A stretch of DNA of 64,000 bases from Lachnospiraceae bacterium (lineage in GTDB: Bacteria; Bacillota; Clostridia; Lachnospirales; Lachnospiraceae). The notes under the pieces are model-generated. The model did not search any database, had not been told where the DNA came from, and saw only the letters and a program-made list of their open reading frames with translations. Positions 1-9,031 of this stretch are shown here, in pieces. Positions within the stretch are counted from its first letter, which is position 1; every line of letters starts with the position of its first letter. Where the stretch lies: the NCBI GenBank assembly GCA_015057505.1, contig SVEG01000002.1, forward strand, positions 83,910 through 147,909, written 5' to 3'. The translations under genes were made by a program, and so were the position numbers.

Positions 1-327
1 CATTATCATCTGTTTGACTTCTTCTAATTGTTCCAAAGTAGATACATCAATAAACATCCACTTACCATCGTGGTATGTCTTTGAGTTATCATAATAATTA
101 CGTATGTACGATGAGAATTCACTTGCATGCATTTCAAAGTATTCACGTTCTTTTCTGCCAAAAATAATCAAAAAAGTAAATCTGTCGTCATGAATGTAAA
201 TGGTAAGAATTGTTTTTGCTCCTTGTTTAAATTTTAATTCGTCTTTACCATCACCAATCTCATCCAAACGATACTTTCCACGCATAAATTTCATTGTTTC
301 ATGGCTTACTTGTTCAAGAATAGTCAT
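1..327 (-). CDS. DUF3788 family protein (3' part cut off by window edge)
   Basis: The frame is open from an ATG at 327 down to base 1 (109 codons, no stop), so the C-terminus lies outside the window. A strong AGGAGG lies 6 bases before the ATG. The translation contains RFTFLIIFGRKEREYFE and, further on, KTYHDGKWMFIDV, a pattern I associate with DUF3788, a small cytosolic family of unknown function common in Clostridia. No membrane segment or signal peptide is seen. It is separated from ppdK by 410 bp with hairpins, so it is probably its own unit. The family call rests on memory of the motif pattern; the gene itself is well supported. Confidence 0.75.
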   Translation of the reverse strand, partial: MTILEQVSHETMKFMRGKYRLDEIGDGKDELKFKQGAKTILTIYIHDDRFTFLIIFGRKEREYFEMHASEFSSYIRNYYDNSKTYHDGKWMFIDVSTLEQLEEVKQMIM

Positions 328-588
328 AATATCCTCCTATCAATCAAATTTATTTTCCCGAATATGCAATTCCATCCAATTGAAATTGCAGACCATTTTC
401 AATCCTTAACAACACATAGTATTTTAAAATCGAATATATGTTCGTCTTCATCATATCATATTACTTCCAAATTATCAATAACATTCCTATACATTATGCC
501 ATGTTTTATCCTGCCTCCCACGCCCTCGAAAAAGCTCCGCTTTTTCTCGTGTGTTATATTCGCCATAATCTTCCACGCAGATTGAGTC

Positions 589-619
589 GTGCACTCTTTT
601 ACAAGAGCGCACTTTTTTA
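589..619 (+). terminator. Terminator-like hairpin reading rightward
   Basis: GTGCACTCTT and AAGAGCGCAC form a 10-bp stem with one mismatch around a TTAC loop, followed by six T on the plus strand. No plus-strand gene precedes it, so its use is unclear; it may block stray transcription toward ppdK or be the remnant of a lost gene. Confidence 0.4.
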
Positions 620-668
620 ACAAATAAAATGCGCACAACTACATGTAAACATGCATTTGTGCGCATTA
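620..668 (-). terminator. Intrinsic terminator of ppdK
   Basis: On the minus strand an 11-bp perfect outer stem (AATGCGCACAA with TTGTGCGCATT) encloses a smaller CATG/CATG stem and is followed by a T-rich tract (ATTTTATTTGTT). It lies about 70 bases after the ppdK stop. The remaining part of the 410-bp gap between the DUF3788 gene and ppdK holds only a second hairpin at 589-619. Confidence 0.8.
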
Positions 669-737
669 ATTATTTGTTACTCAATCTGCTTATTATAACA
701 GTTATAAACTATATCTGTTCAGCCCGATTCTTTCTCA

Positions 738-3368
738 TTATTTATCAGCAATAGCAGCCTGTGCAGCAGCAAGTCTTGCGATCGGCACACGGAAAGGTGA
801 GCATGATACATAGTCAAGACCAATCTTGTGGCAGAATTCTACTGATGTAGGATCTCCGCCGTGCTCGCCACAGATACCAACATGAAGTTTGTTGTTAACC
901 GGCTTACCAAGCTTGATTGACATTTCCATAAGCTTACCAACACCTGTCTGGTCAAGCTTAGCGAAAGGATCGTTCTCGAAGATCTTTGTATCGTAGTAAG
1001 CGTCTAAGAACTTACCAGCGTCATCTCTTGAGAAACCGTATGTCATCTGTGTAAGGTCGTTTGTACCGAAGCAGAAGAAATCAGCTTCTGTAGCGATCTC
1101 GTCAGCGATAAGAGCTGCACGAGGAATCTCGATCATTGTACCAACTTCGTACTCAAGAGCGATACCTGCTGCTGCGATTTCAGCATCAGCTGTATCAACA
1201 ACGATCTTCTTAACGAACTTAAGCTCTTTTGTATCACCTACGAGCGGAATCATAATCTCAGGCTTAACGTTCCAGTCAGCATGAGCCTTCTTAACGTTGA
1301 TTGCTGCACGGATAACAGCCTTTGTCTGCATCTTAGCGATCTCAGGATATGTTACAGCAAGACGGCATCCTCTGTGACCCATCATAGGGTTGAACTCGTG
1401 GAGTGATGCGATGATTGTCTTGATTGCTTCTACAGACTTGTTCTGAGCCTTAGCAAGTGCTACGATGTCAGCTTCCTCTGTAGGAACGAACTCATGTAAC
1501 GGCGGGTCAAGGAAACGGATTGTAACCGGGTTACCCTCAAGTGCTTCGTAAAGAGCTTCGAAGTCGCCCTGCTGATAAGGAAGAATCTTCTCAAGAGCTG
1601 CTTCTCTCTCTTCTACTGTATCTGAACAAATCATCTCTCTGAATGCTGCGATTCTGTCAGCCTCAAAGAACATATGCTCTGTACGGCAAAGACCGATACC
1701 TTCTGCACCGAGCTCACGAGCTTTCTTAGCGTCTGCAGGTGTATCTGCGTTTGTTCTAACTTTAAGTCTTCTATACTTGTCTGCCCAAGCCATAATTCTT
1801 CCGAATTCGCCTGCGATTGTAGCATCAACTGTAGGGATAAGACCATCATAGATGTTACCTGTTGTACCATCGATAGAGATGCAATCTCCTTCGTGGAATG
1901 TCTTGCCGGCTAATGTAAACTTCTTGTTTTCTTCGTCCATAGCGATATCGCCACAGCCTGATACACAGCATGTACCCATACCACGAGCAACAACGGCTGC
2001 GTGTGATGTCATACCACCACGAACTGTAAGGATACCCTGAGCAGCCTTCATACCTGTGATATCTTCAGGTGATGTTTCAAGACGAACAAGAACAACCTTC
2101 TCGCCTCTCTCTTTCCAAGCTACTGCGTCATCTGCTGTAAATACGATCTTACCGCAAGCAGCACCCGGTGATGCACCAAGACCCTTGCCCATAGGTGTAG
2201 CAGCCTTGATTGCCTTAGCATCAAACTGAGGATGTAATAATGTATCTAAGTTACGAGGATCGATCATTGCAACAGCTTCTTCTTCTGTTCTCATTCCCTC
2301 GTCTACGAGGTCACAAGCGATCTTAAGAGCAGCCTGAGCTGTTCTCTTACCGTTACGTGTCTGAAGCATGTAAAGCTTCTCGTTCTCGATTGTGAACTCC
2401 ATATCCTGCATATCTCTGTAGTGGCTCTCAAGCTTAGCACAGATCTCTGTGAACTTAGCGAAAGCAGCAGGGAATTTCTCTTCCATCTGAGCGATGGGCA
2501 TAGGTGTACGAACACCTGCAACAACGTCTTCACCCTGAGCGTTTGTTAAGAACTCACCCATGAGCTTCTTCTCGCCTGTAGCGGGATCACGTGTAAATGC
2601 AACACCTGTACCACAGTTGTCACCCATGTTACCGAATGCCATTGACTGTACGTTAACAGCTGTACCCCATGAATAAGGGATATCGTTGTCACGACGGTAA
2701 ACGTTAGCACGAGGGTTGTCCCATGAACGGAATACAGCCTGGATAGCGCCCATAAGCTGAACCTTAGGATCTGTAGGGAAGTCCTCACCGATCTTTGACT
2801 TGTACTCAGCCTTAAACTGGTTAGCAAGCTCTTTAAGGTCGTCTGCTGTAAGCTCAACGTCCTGCTTAACGCCCTTCTTCTCTTTCATCTCGTCGATAAG
2901 CTCTTCAAAGTACTTCTTACCAACTTCCATAACTACGTCTGAATACATCTGAATGAATCTTCTGTAGCAGTCCCAAGCCCAACGAGGGTTGCCTGACTTC
3001 TCAGCCATTACGTTAACAACTTCTTCGTTAAGACCAAGGTTAAGAATTGTATCCATCATACCGGGCATTGATGCTCTGGCACCTGAACGAACAGAAACAA
3101 GGAGGGGATTCTCTTTGTCTCCGAATTTCTTTCCTGTAATCTCTTCCATCTTAACAACGTACTCATTGATCTGAGCCATAATCTCGTCGTTAATCTTACG
3201 TCCATCCTCATAGTACTGTGTACAAGCTTCTGTTGTGATTGTGAAGCCCTGAGGTACAACGTCAGCACCGATGATCTTAGTCATCTCGGCAAGGTTGGCA
3301 CCCTTACCACCGAGAAGGTTACGCATGCTAGCATCGCCTTCGCTAAACAAATATACCCATTTTGCCAT
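738..3368 (-). CDS. ppdK: Pyruvate, phosphate dikinase
   Basis: Cytosolic enzyme interconverting pyruvate + ATP + Pi and PEP + AMP + PPi; in anaerobic Clostridia it commonly works in glycolysis or gluconeogenesis. The 876 residues match the usual length. Order: N-terminal ATP-grasp part (about 1-340), phosphohistidine domain with GGMTSHAAVVARG (phospho-acceptor His456), and C-terminal PEP/pyruvate TIM barrel with GICGEHGGDP (catalytic Cys). I placed the start at the second ATG (3368): the SD AGGAGG directly abuts the ATG at 3377 but is 9 bases from 3368. It has its own promoter and terminator. In Bacillus the neighbouring gene set (era, recO, glyQS) carries the PPDK regulator yqfL; here ppdK itself is nearby. 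Confidence 0.97.
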   Translation of the reverse strand: MAKWVYLFSEGDASMRNLLGGKGANLAEMTKIIGADVVPQGFTITTEACTQYYEDGRKINDEIMAQINEYVVKMEEITGKKFGDKENPLLVSVRSGARASMPGMMDTILNLGLNEEVVNVMAEKSGNPRWAWDCYRRFIQMYSDVVMEVGKKYFEELIDEMKEKKGVKQDVELTADDLKELANQFKAEYKSKIGEDFPTDPKVQLMGAIQAVFRSWDNPRANVYRRDNDIPYSWGTAVNVQSMAFGNMGDNCGTGVAFTRDPATGEKKLMGEFLTNAQGEDVVAGVRTPMPIAQMEEKFPAAFAKFTEICAKLESHYRDMQDMEFTIENEKLYMLQTRNGKRTAQAALKIACDLVDEGMRTEEEAVAMIDPRNLDTLLHPQFDAKAIKAATPMGKGLGASPGAACGKIVFTADDAVAWKERGEKVVLVRLETSPEDITGMKAAQGILTVRGGMTSHAAVVARGMGTCCVSGCGDIAMDEENKKFTLAGKTFHEGDCISIDGTTGNIYDGLIPTVDATIAGEFGRIMAWADKYRRLKVRTNADTPADAKKARELGAEGIGLCRTEHMFFEADRIAAFREMICSDTVEEREAALEKILPYQQGDFEALYEALEGNPVTIRFLDPPLHEFVPTEEADIVALAKAQNKSVEAIKTIIASLHEFNPMMGHRGCRLAVTYPEIAKMQTKAVIRAAINVKKAHADWNVKPEIMIPLVGDTKELKFVKKIVVDTADAEIAAAGIALEYEVGTMIEIPRAALIADEIATEADFFCFGTNDLTQMTYGFSRDDAGKFLDAYYDTKIFENDPFAKLDQTGVGKLMEMSIKLGKPVNNKLHVGICGEHGGDPTSVEFCHKIGLDYVSCSPFRVPIARLAAAQAAIADK

Positions 3369-3393
3369 TTGTTTCATCCTCCTACGAATTAAT

Positions 3394-3436
3394 TACCCGC
3401 TGAGTAGACGGCGGGTAGTTTAGTATAAATATACTA
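3394..3436 (-). promoter_or_regulatory. Leader palindromes of ppdK
   Basis: Between promoter and ATG lie a 7+7 palindrome TAGTATA-AA-TATACTA (3421-3436), operator-like in position just after the start of transcription, and a GC-rich hairpin ACCCGC/GCGGGT (about 3394-3415) close to the SD. Either could modulate ppdK; no known family of operator or riboswitch was recognised. Confidence 0.4.
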
Positions 3437-3446
3437 TATCTCCGAT

Positions 3447-3475
3447 ATTGTAACATTGAATTTACCAAAATGCAA
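3447..3475 (-). promoter_or_regulatory. Sigma-A promoter of ppdK
   Basis: Minus-strand TTGCAT (3470-3475), 17-base spacer, TACAAT (3447-3452). The spacing is ideal and each box has one or two deviations from consensus. Confidence 0.6.
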
Positions 3476-3506
3476 CTGTTTTTATGCAAAGTTTGTTATG
3501 TTTTTA

Positions 3507-4022
3507 TCAGTCCTCAAGGCCTCTAAATACATTCTGATACCTCGTGTTCGGCGGATACTCCGCTGCCTTTGCAAAACCGGCCTTAACCATGATTGCGTTG
3601 AGCATGTACTTCACGGCATCCGCTTCGTTTGTTATGTCAACCTTATCCTCCATCCACACATACGCAAGCGTACGTCCGTATACATCAATCCGTTCTTCGT
3701 CATACTGAAGATACAGCGTATCTCCTGCCCTAACAATACTCTTAAGATACTCCGCCGCAAGTTCTCCCTCCGGTGTATTCTCGCTCTCATCACTATGTAC
3801 ACTCTCCGGCGCATCAACACCGATAAACCTAACCTTTATTTCTTCGTCTTCAAGCGCTACAACTATCGTGTCGCCGTCCACTACCCTCACAAGACTGACC
3901 GCCGTAAAATCTTTTGCCGCGGCATCATTTTTCCTTTTAAACCCATCAGTAAACAGATATACCAAAGCAAAAACGGCAAGTATTATTGCGCCGATTATTA
4001 TTCTTTTCAAATGTCTTTTCAT
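3507..4022 (-). CDS. Membrane-anchored staphylococcal nuclease (SNase) homologue
   Basis: 171 residues. An N-terminal hydrophobic segment (about 8-25, IIIGAIILAVFALVYLF) suggests export with a membrane anchor. The rest is an SNase/thermonuclease domain: VVDGDTIVV, VRFIGVDAPE (Ca-binding and catalytic Asp/Arg region) and DVYGRTLAYVW (second catalytic Arg). Such enzymes hydrolyse DNA or RNA outside the cell, for nutrient use or competition. A longer frame to 4121 exists, but it overlaps the glyQS terminator and lacks an SD; MKRHLKR at 4022 follows GGTGGGG, so I chose it. It lies downstream of the terminator of glyQS and probably has its own weak promoter. Confidence 0.85.
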   Translation of the reverse strand: MKRHLKRIIIGAIILAVFALVYLFTDGFKRKNDAAAKDFTAVSLVRVVDGDTIVVALEDEEIKVRFIGVDAPESVHSDESENTPEGELAAEYLKSIVRAGDTLYLQYDEERIDVYGRTLAYVWMEDKVDITNEADAVKYMLNAIMVKAGFAKAAEYPPNTRYQNVFRGLED

Positions 4023-4088
4023 ATACACCCCACCAAATCTTTTGCCAAAGCAACTGCAAGCACAATTCTGCCTGCAGGGCATTTGTTG

Positions 4089-4121
4089 CAAAAACGCCCG
4101 CAGACCTAAGCCTGCGGGCAT
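4089..4121 (-). terminator. Intrinsic terminator of glyQS
   Basis: GCCCGCAG/CTGCGGGC 8-bp stem, 8-base loop, then GTTTTT on the minus strand, starting 8 bases after the glyQS stop. Confidence 0.85.
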
Positions 4122-4126
4122 CCTAT

Positions 4127-5515
4127 TTAGAACATAAATTTATCAGCAAAATAAGCCTTCAAATCTTCAATCTTAACTCTTTCCTGCTGCATTGTGTCAC
4201 GGTCACGAACTGTTACTGCGCCGTCTGTCTCTGACTCAAAGTCATATGTGATACAGAAAGGAGTTCCGATTTCATCAAGTCTTCTGTAACGCTTACCGAT
4301 GTTACCTCTGTCATCGAATTCACAGTTGTAGTACTTGCTGAGCTCTGCGTAAATCTTCTCTGCACCCTCGTTAAGCTTCTTGGAAAGCGGTAAAATACCA
4401 ATCTTTACAGGAGCAAGTGCGGGATGGAAACGAAGAACTGTACGAATGTCGCCATCGCCCAAATCTTCTTCATCATATGCTGCGCAAAGAAATGCAAGTG
4501 TTACACGGTCTGCACCGAGTGACGGCTCAACAACGTAAGGAACGTATTTTTCTCTTGTCTCGTCGTCGAAGTATGACATATCCTCGCCTGATGTATTCTG
4601 ATGCTGTGTTAAATCGTAGTCTGTTCTGTCTGCGATACCCCAAAGCTCGCCCCAGCCGAACGGGAATAAGAACTCAAGGTCTGTTGTTGCCTTACTGTAG
4701 AAGCAAAGTTCTTCAGGAGAATGGTCTCTTGCACGCATCTCCTCGTCCTTGATACCGAGTGACTTTAACCAGTCGATACAGAACTGTTTCCAGTATGCAA
4801 ACCACTCAAGGTCTGTTCCGGGTGCACAGAAGAACTCAAGCTCCATCTGCTCGAACTCTCTTGTACGGAATGTAAAGTTACCGGGTGTAATCTCATTACG
4901 GAATGACTTACCAATCTGACCGATACCAAAAGGAACTTTCTTTCTTGATGTTCTCTGAACATTCTTGAAGTTAACGAAAATACCCTGTGCTGTCTCGGGT
5001 CTCAAATATACTGTATTCTTAGCATCCTCAGTAACACCCTGGAATGTCTTGAACATAAGGTTGAACTGACGAATGTCTGTGAAATCTTTCTTACCGCATG
5101 AAGGACAAACGATAGCGTGCTCGTCGATGAATTTCTTCATTTCGTCGTTAGACCAAGCATCTACTGAACCTTCGATTGTCATGTTGTTCTCTGCCATGAA
5201 ATCTTCGATTAATTTGTCTGCTCTGAATCTCTCGTGGCATCCCTTACAATCCATCAAAGGATCTGAGAAACCGCCAAGATGACCTGATGCAACCCATGTC
5301 TGAGGGTTCATAAGAATCGCGCAGTCAACACCTACGTTGTAGGGGCTTTCCTGAACGAATTTCTGCCACCATGCTTTTTTAACGTTGTTCTTAAGTTCAA
5401 CGCCGAGATTACCGTAATCCCATGTATTAGCAAGACCGCCGTAAATCTCTGAACCGGGATAAACGAATCCTCTTGATTTTGCAAGGGCAACGATTTTTTC
5501 CATTGATTTTTCCAT
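4127..5515 (-). CDS. glyQS: Glycyl-tRNA synthetase, single-chain alpha2 type
   Basis: Class II aminoacyl-tRNA synthetase charging tRNA-Gly with glycine. 462 residues match the homodimeric type of Gram-positives. Seen in order: N-terminal active-site start [13 protein letters not shown], a zinc-binding-like insertion with CKGCHERF and CPSCGKKDF (about 85-145), class II motif 2 [19 protein letters not shown], motif 3 near [12 protein letters not shown], and the C-terminal anticodon-binding domain starting about [10 protein letters not shown]. The ATG at 5515 has AGAGAGG 8 bases upstream. It follows the lipoprotein gene by 32 bases, so both are likely transcribed from the promoter at 6197-6225. 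No T-box leader is visible. Confidence 0.96.
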   Translation of the reverse strand: MEKSMEKIVALAKSRGFVYPGSEIYGGLANTWDYGNLGVELKNNVKKAWWQKFVQESPYNVGVDCAILMNPQTWVASGHLGGFSDPLMDCKGCHERFRADKLIEDFMAENNMTIEGSVDAWSNDEMKKFIDEHAIVCPSCGKKDFTDIRQFNLMFKTFQGVTEDAKNTVYLRPETAQGIFVNFKNVQRTSRKKVPFGIGQIGKSFRNEITPGNFTFRTREFEQMELEFFCAPGTDLEWFAYWKQFCIDWLKSLGIKDEEMRARDHSPEELCFYSKATTDLEFLFPFGWGELWGIADRTDYDLTQHQNTSGEDMSYFDDETREKYVPYVVEPSLGADRVTLAFLCAAYDEEDLGDGDIRTVLRFHPALAPVKIGILPLSKKLNEGAEKIYAELSKYYNCEFDDRGNIGKRYRRLDEIGTPFCITYDFESETDGAVTVRDRDTMQQERVKIEDLKAYFADKFMF

Positions 5516-5547
5516 GTTTCTGACCTCTCTATTCTCTCTTCATTTGC

Positions 5548-6165
5548 TTATTCATATATGATATAAGACCGGCAGTTCGCTTTGACCTGCGCGGTTGCTT
5601 TATCTATCTCTTCCACGTCTGCTCCGATAAACTTAATCGTTCCGGGAACATTAATTGCCATATCCGTTGTCGGCTCCATAATTACAACATAATTGGCTAC
5701 ATTGTAAACTGCGTCCGCAAGAGCTGCTTCACTCAGATTCTCGTACTTATAAAAAGTCGTGGCGAAATCATATCCTGCTTCCATCGCCTCTTTGATAGTT
5801 CCGACAAACAACGTCTCTTGATTAAAGCCTGTATAATGCTCCGCCGACATATATTTAAGTATCACCTTGGCGGTAGTCCCATCAACACTTAAATCAACAA
5901 GGCTTACTGCCTCTGCTGGAATACTATAGTTATACTTCTGAATCTCAGAATCTATAAACGCCCTAAGTTCCTCTGCGTCATAATACTCTTTATCAAGCGA
6001 ATCAATCACGGTACATACTGCCGTCAAATCCGGCGCAACAAATAAAGTATTCTTATCTGCCGCTCTGTATTTCTCATTGGGATCCTTGTTACAGCCGCAA
6101 CCAACTGCCGCCACACAAAGCACCAATATGACACATAACCTTAATAATACATTCGTTCTGCGCAT
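5548..6165 (-). CDS. Putative lipoprotein of unknown function
   Basis: 205 residues with a classic lipoprotein signal: MRRTNV, hydrophobic stretch, then AAVGC as lipobox (Cys about 23). The mature part has no domain I recognise; it is mixed alpha/beta in appearance, with KVILKYMSAEHYTGFNQET near the middle. It is placed between recO and glyQS, where most Firmicutes have nothing similar. SD GGAAGGGG lies about 9 bases before the ATG. Probably a cell-surface protein co-transcribed with glyQS. No function can be assigned. Confidence 0.75.
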   Translation of the reverse strand: MRRTNVLLRLCVILVLCVAAVGCGCNKDPNEKYRAADKNTLFVAPDLTAVCTVIDSLDKEYYDAEELRAFIDSEIQKYNYSIPAEAVSLVDLSVDGTTAKVILKYMSAEHYTGFNQETLFVGTIKEAMEAGYDFATTFYKYENLSEAALADAVYNVANYVVIMEPTTDMAINVPGTIKFIGADVEEIDKATAQVKANCRSYIIYE

Positions 6166-6196
6166 TACGCAACCCCTTCCCGAGAGATTTTCTACT

Positions 6197-6225
6197 ATTT
6201 TACAAGCAAATCACAATATTTTCAA
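6197..6225 (-). promoter_or_regulatory. Sigma-A promoter for lipoprotein-glyQS
   Basis: Minus-strand TTGAAA (6220-6225), 17-base spacer, TAAAAT (6197-6202), placed between the recO stop and the lipoprotein ATG, with about 25 bases of leader. Confidence 0.6.
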
Positions 6226-6238
6226 TAGTTAAATTATT

Positions 6239-6973
6239 TTAGATGCTTTCTAATATCTCAAGCGACTTCATCTTTCGGTCAATATATACTGCAATCTCCC
6301 TATCCATTAATGAAGAAAACTCCTGTAAGACCTCCGGCTTTACATTAAAGGTATACAGCTTCTCTATCGGACTTGTAAGCACATACTGCATCGTGTACAC
6401 TGTTGCCTCAAGAAGTGATACCGCCACATCTTCCTTACAAGAATCACAACGAAGGGAATTGGTTCTAAAATCAAAATAATGCAGATTCTCCTGTATTCTG
6501 CATCTGCCACACGAAAACAAATTAGGATACTCACCGTTTATTGCCATGAGACGAAGTTCGAAAATGCGACGCACAAGTTCATTCGGTATGGACTCCTTCA
6601 TAAGAGCACGAAACGACTGATACAAAAGCTTAATCATTTCCGACCCGTCAATATTCTCACGTCCGTAATAATCTGCAAACTCTACAAAATAACAGCCGTA
6701 GGTTGCCGCTTCAAAATCAAGCGACAGTTCCTCGAAATAATTCTGAATACGCATTGCCGAAACCGTGTATGAACTGCGACCCTCAAACAAATCAAACTCA
6801 CCAAAAGAAAAGGGACGGCTCCCTGCCATCTGTGGATTACCGGGCCTTCTTGCGCCGCGCACAAATGCAGAAATCTTTCCCTTTTCTCTGGTAAGGATTA
6901 CAAGTCTTCTGTCATATTCACCCACGGGCATTGCCGACAAAACCATGCCCGTCACCGTATAAGTCTCGCTCAT
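6239..6973 (-). CDS. recO: DNA repair protein RecO
   Basis: RecO works with RecR and RecF to load RecA on SSB-coated gaps. 244 residues, the normal length. Seen: N-terminal OB-fold (ETYTVTGMVLSAMPVGEYDRRLVILTREKGK), the ARGARRP loop, a helical middle part, and a zinc knuckle with CGRC (about 155) and CDSC (about 177). The start codon overlaps the 3' end of the upstream yqzL-like gene by 56 bases, suggesting translational coupling. The order era-yqzL-recO is the standard Firmicute arrangement. Confidence 0.95.
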   Translation of the reverse strand: MSETYTVTGMVLSAMPVGEYDRRLVILTREKGKISAFVRGARRPGNPQMAGSRPFSFGEFDLFEGRSSYTVSAMRIQNYFEELSLDFEAATYGCYFVEFADYYGRENIDGSEMIKLLYQSFRALMKESIPNELVRRIFELRLMAINGEYPNLFSCGRCRIQENLHYFDFRTNSLRCDSCKEDVAVSLLEATVYTMQYVLTSPIEKLYTFNVKPEVLQEFSSLMDREIAVYIDRKMKSLEILESI

Positions 6974-7166
6974 ACCGTTCTTTCTCCTGTGTTTTACTGC
7001 CGTCCGACGGCTGAATTATCTCGTTTTTCACAACATCAGCTATAACAGCCGCCTTTGCGAAACCGTCCTCATCCTGCACCGAAAACGAATTCTCCCTGTA
7101 CTTGAGATAGTCGCTTACTTTACCCGTAGAAGCAAATAACTGCCATCCGTCATCACCGTCTGTCAT
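6918..7166 (-). CDS. yqzL: YqzL-like small protein
   Basis: 82 residues starting with GWQLFASTGKVSDYLKYRE, which matches the YqzL signature (W-LF--TG-I--YL-YKE) and sits exactly where Bacillus has yqzL, between era and recO. Bacillus YqzL is only about 47 residues; here the C-terminus is longer and its last 18 codons overlap recO in another frame. AAGGGGG precedes the ATG by 6-7 bases. The function of YqzL is not known to me; position and conservation suggest a link with Era or RecO. Confidence 0.8.
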   Translation of the reverse strand: MTDGDDGWQLFASTGKVSDYLKYRENSFSVQDEDGFAKAAVIADVVKNEIIQPSDGSKTQEKERYERDLYGDGHGFVGNARG

Positions 7167-7248
7167 ATATGTCGCCCCCTTATCTTTAAGATTAGGGTCT
7201 CCATATCCCGCTTACATATACCGGTAAAATGTTGCCAAATGTCCCTGC

Positions 7249-8172
7249 CTATTCCATAAGGTCCTTCTTGGCATCGTATCCGTAATTCTTTATCAGGAAA
7301 TCGCTGTCGCGCCATTCCTTTTTAACCTTAACCCAAAGCTTAAGGTTTGCTTTCATCTCTAACATGTCTTCAATCTCATAACGTGCCGCACTGCCGATTT
7401 TTTTAAGCATAGCGCCCTGCTTACCGATTATGATTCCCTTATGTGAATCACGCTCACAGATAATCGTCGCATCGATGTCCATGATATCACCCAAGGGGCG
7501 TTCCTTCATCCTGTCGATCGAAACAGCAATTCCGTGCGGTATCTCGTCATCAAGTGTACGAAGTGCCTTCTCTCTTATAAGCTCCGCAACAATCTGACGC
7601 ATCGGCTGGTCCGTAACGGTATCCTCATCATAAAAAGGAATTCCGTAAGGAAGATACTGATAAAAAACTTTCAAAAGCTCGTCCGTATTTTTCCCTTTAA
7701 GTGCGGAAACAGGAACTATCTCCGCAAAATCATATATTTTACGATAGGTGTCAATAAACTGTAAAATCTCATCATTTTTAACAGTATCCACCTTGTTAAT
7801 AACAAGCACTACCGGAGTCTTAACTTTCTTAAGAGTCTCCGCAATACGCTGCTCGCCTGCACCCACATAATTGGTCGGCTCAACAAGCCATGCGATTACA
7901 TCAACGTCCTTTAATGTGCGCTCCGCAACGTTAACCATATATTCGCCAAGTCTGTTCTTGGCCTTATGAATTCCCGGTGTATCAAGAAAAACTATCTGTC
8001 CCTCATCAGAAGTATACACCGTCTGAATTCTGTTACGCGTAGTCTGCGGTTTATTGGAGGTTATGGCAATCTTCTGACCGATAAGATGATTCATAAGTGT
8101 TGACTTACCTACATTCGGTCGTCCGATTAAAGCCACAAACCCCGATTTATAATTTGCATTACTGTTATCCAT
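7249..8172 (-). CDS. era: GTPase Era
   Basis: Essential 30S-assembly GTPase that binds the 16S rRNA 3' end. 307 residues. G1 GRPNVGKST (about 17-25), G3 DTPG, G4 NKVD and G5 SALKG in the GTPase part; C-terminal KH domain with IIGKQGAMLKKIG. The start at 8172 is preceded by AAGGAGG at 6 bases; an upstream in-frame ATG at 8208 lacks an SD and adds 12 residues not typical of Era. First gene of era-yqzL-recO. Confidence 0.96.
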   Translation of the reverse strand: MDNSNANYKSGFVALIGRPNVGKSTLMNHLIGQKIAITSNKPQTTRNRIQTVYTSDEGQIVFLDTPGIHKAKNRLGEYMVNVAERTLKDVDVIAWLVEPTNYVGAGEQRIAETLKKVKTPVVLVINKVDTVKNDEILQFIDTYRKIYDFAEIVPVSALKGKNTDELLKVFYQYLPYGIPFYDEDTVTDQPMRQIVAELIREKALRTLDDEIPHGIAVSIDRMKERPLGDIMDIDATIICERDSHKGIIIGKQGAMLKKIGSAARYEIEDMLEMKANLKLWVKVKKEWRDSDFLIKNYGYDAKKDLME

Positions 8173-8277
8173 ATATGTCCTCCTTGGGCCTGTTTTCAAG
8201 CCATACATATATTGTAATGCATTTTAACGGAAAAACAAAGCATTTTTTGGAAATGAAGTTTTCCGCAAGCAAAAAAG

Positions 8278-8907
8278 CTACTCCCCATACTCAAGCTTGC
8301 TTACCGACACCTCGTATGCGATTCGTTTTTCCCCTTCATTCTCATCTATTTTTTTCAAATACTCCCTGCTCTGGACGCGGCCCCAGATTTTAATTTTGCC
8401 GCCAACCTCAAATCCCGAAGCAAATCTTGCATTTCTTCCCCATGCAATACACGGGATATAGTCGGATTTACCGTAAGGACGGTTTACCGCAACAAGCAAA
8501 TCGGCTATCTCTCTTCCGAGCGGTGTTTTTCTGTAAATAGGTGCTTTACAGATAAATCCTTCGAGATAAATCTGATTGGTTTTGCCGAACTCGCTGTCAT
8601 CATCCACGATATTCCAATCACGCACAAAAATCGATAAAACAAGTCTGTTTTTTGTGCCCTCGTGGCGGTTGTAGGAACGGAACTGTCCGGACACCTCAAC
8701 TAATTCTCCCCTATAGTCGCGCGTCACATCCACAAGCCTCTCGGATACCATGAGCGGAATTCTGTCGTATTGGTTGCTTAATCGGCTCACTGCCACTTCA
8801 AGCACATAAAAACCTTCCCCGAAGACCTCATGGCTGAACTCGAAGTCCGATACTACCTCCCCAATAATACTCACTCTGTTGTTTTCAATTACCTTATCTG
8901 TCATCAT
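8278..8907 (-). CDS. Tandem OB-fold single-stranded-DNA-binding-like protein
   Basis: 209 residues that read as two OB folds in a row: first NRVSIIGEVVSDFEFSHE...VEVSGQFRSYNR (about 10-95), second NQIYLEGFICKAPIYRKTPLGREIADLLVAVNR...KIKIWGRVQSREY (about 112-205). The second resembles the core of bacterial SSB, but no acidic DDDIPF-type tail is present, so it is unlikely to be the main SSB that recruits replication partners. It lies just before era with AGGGAGAAA ahead of the ATG. Role inferred: ssDNA binding in repair or primosome function. Confidence 0.75.
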   Translation of the reverse strand: MMTDKVIENNRVSIIGEVVSDFEFSHEVFGEGFYVLEVAVSRLSNQYDRIPLMVSERLVDVTRDYRGELVEVSGQFRSYNRHEGTKNRLVLSIFVRDWNIVDDDSEFGKTNQIYLEGFICKAPIYRKTPLGREIADLLVAVNRPYGKSDYIPCIAWGRNARFASGFEVGGKIKIWGRVQSREYLKKIDENEGEKRIAYEVSVSKLEYGE

Positions 8908-9031
8908 TGTATTTCTCCCTTTCTGACTGTATTTTTCAGTACATAAGATATTTATGATGAACCTGCCTTATTTAGAACAGGTTATAAGGTAATTATTTCC
9001 GACAAATTCCGATTTTATCCAAAAATAATGA

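Noticed and set aside
456..638. 60-codon minus-strand frame after the ppdK terminator
   Set aside because: No SD, starts inside the terminator hairpin, and the protein has no recognisable features.
3456..4109. Plus-strand frame of 217 codons across the nuclease gene
   Set aside because: Antisense to a clear SNase-domain gene; Cys/Arg-rich shadow translation with no SD.
5516..5547. T-box leader before glyQS
   Set aside because: Only 32 bases separate glyQS from the preceding lipoprotein gene, too short for a T-box.
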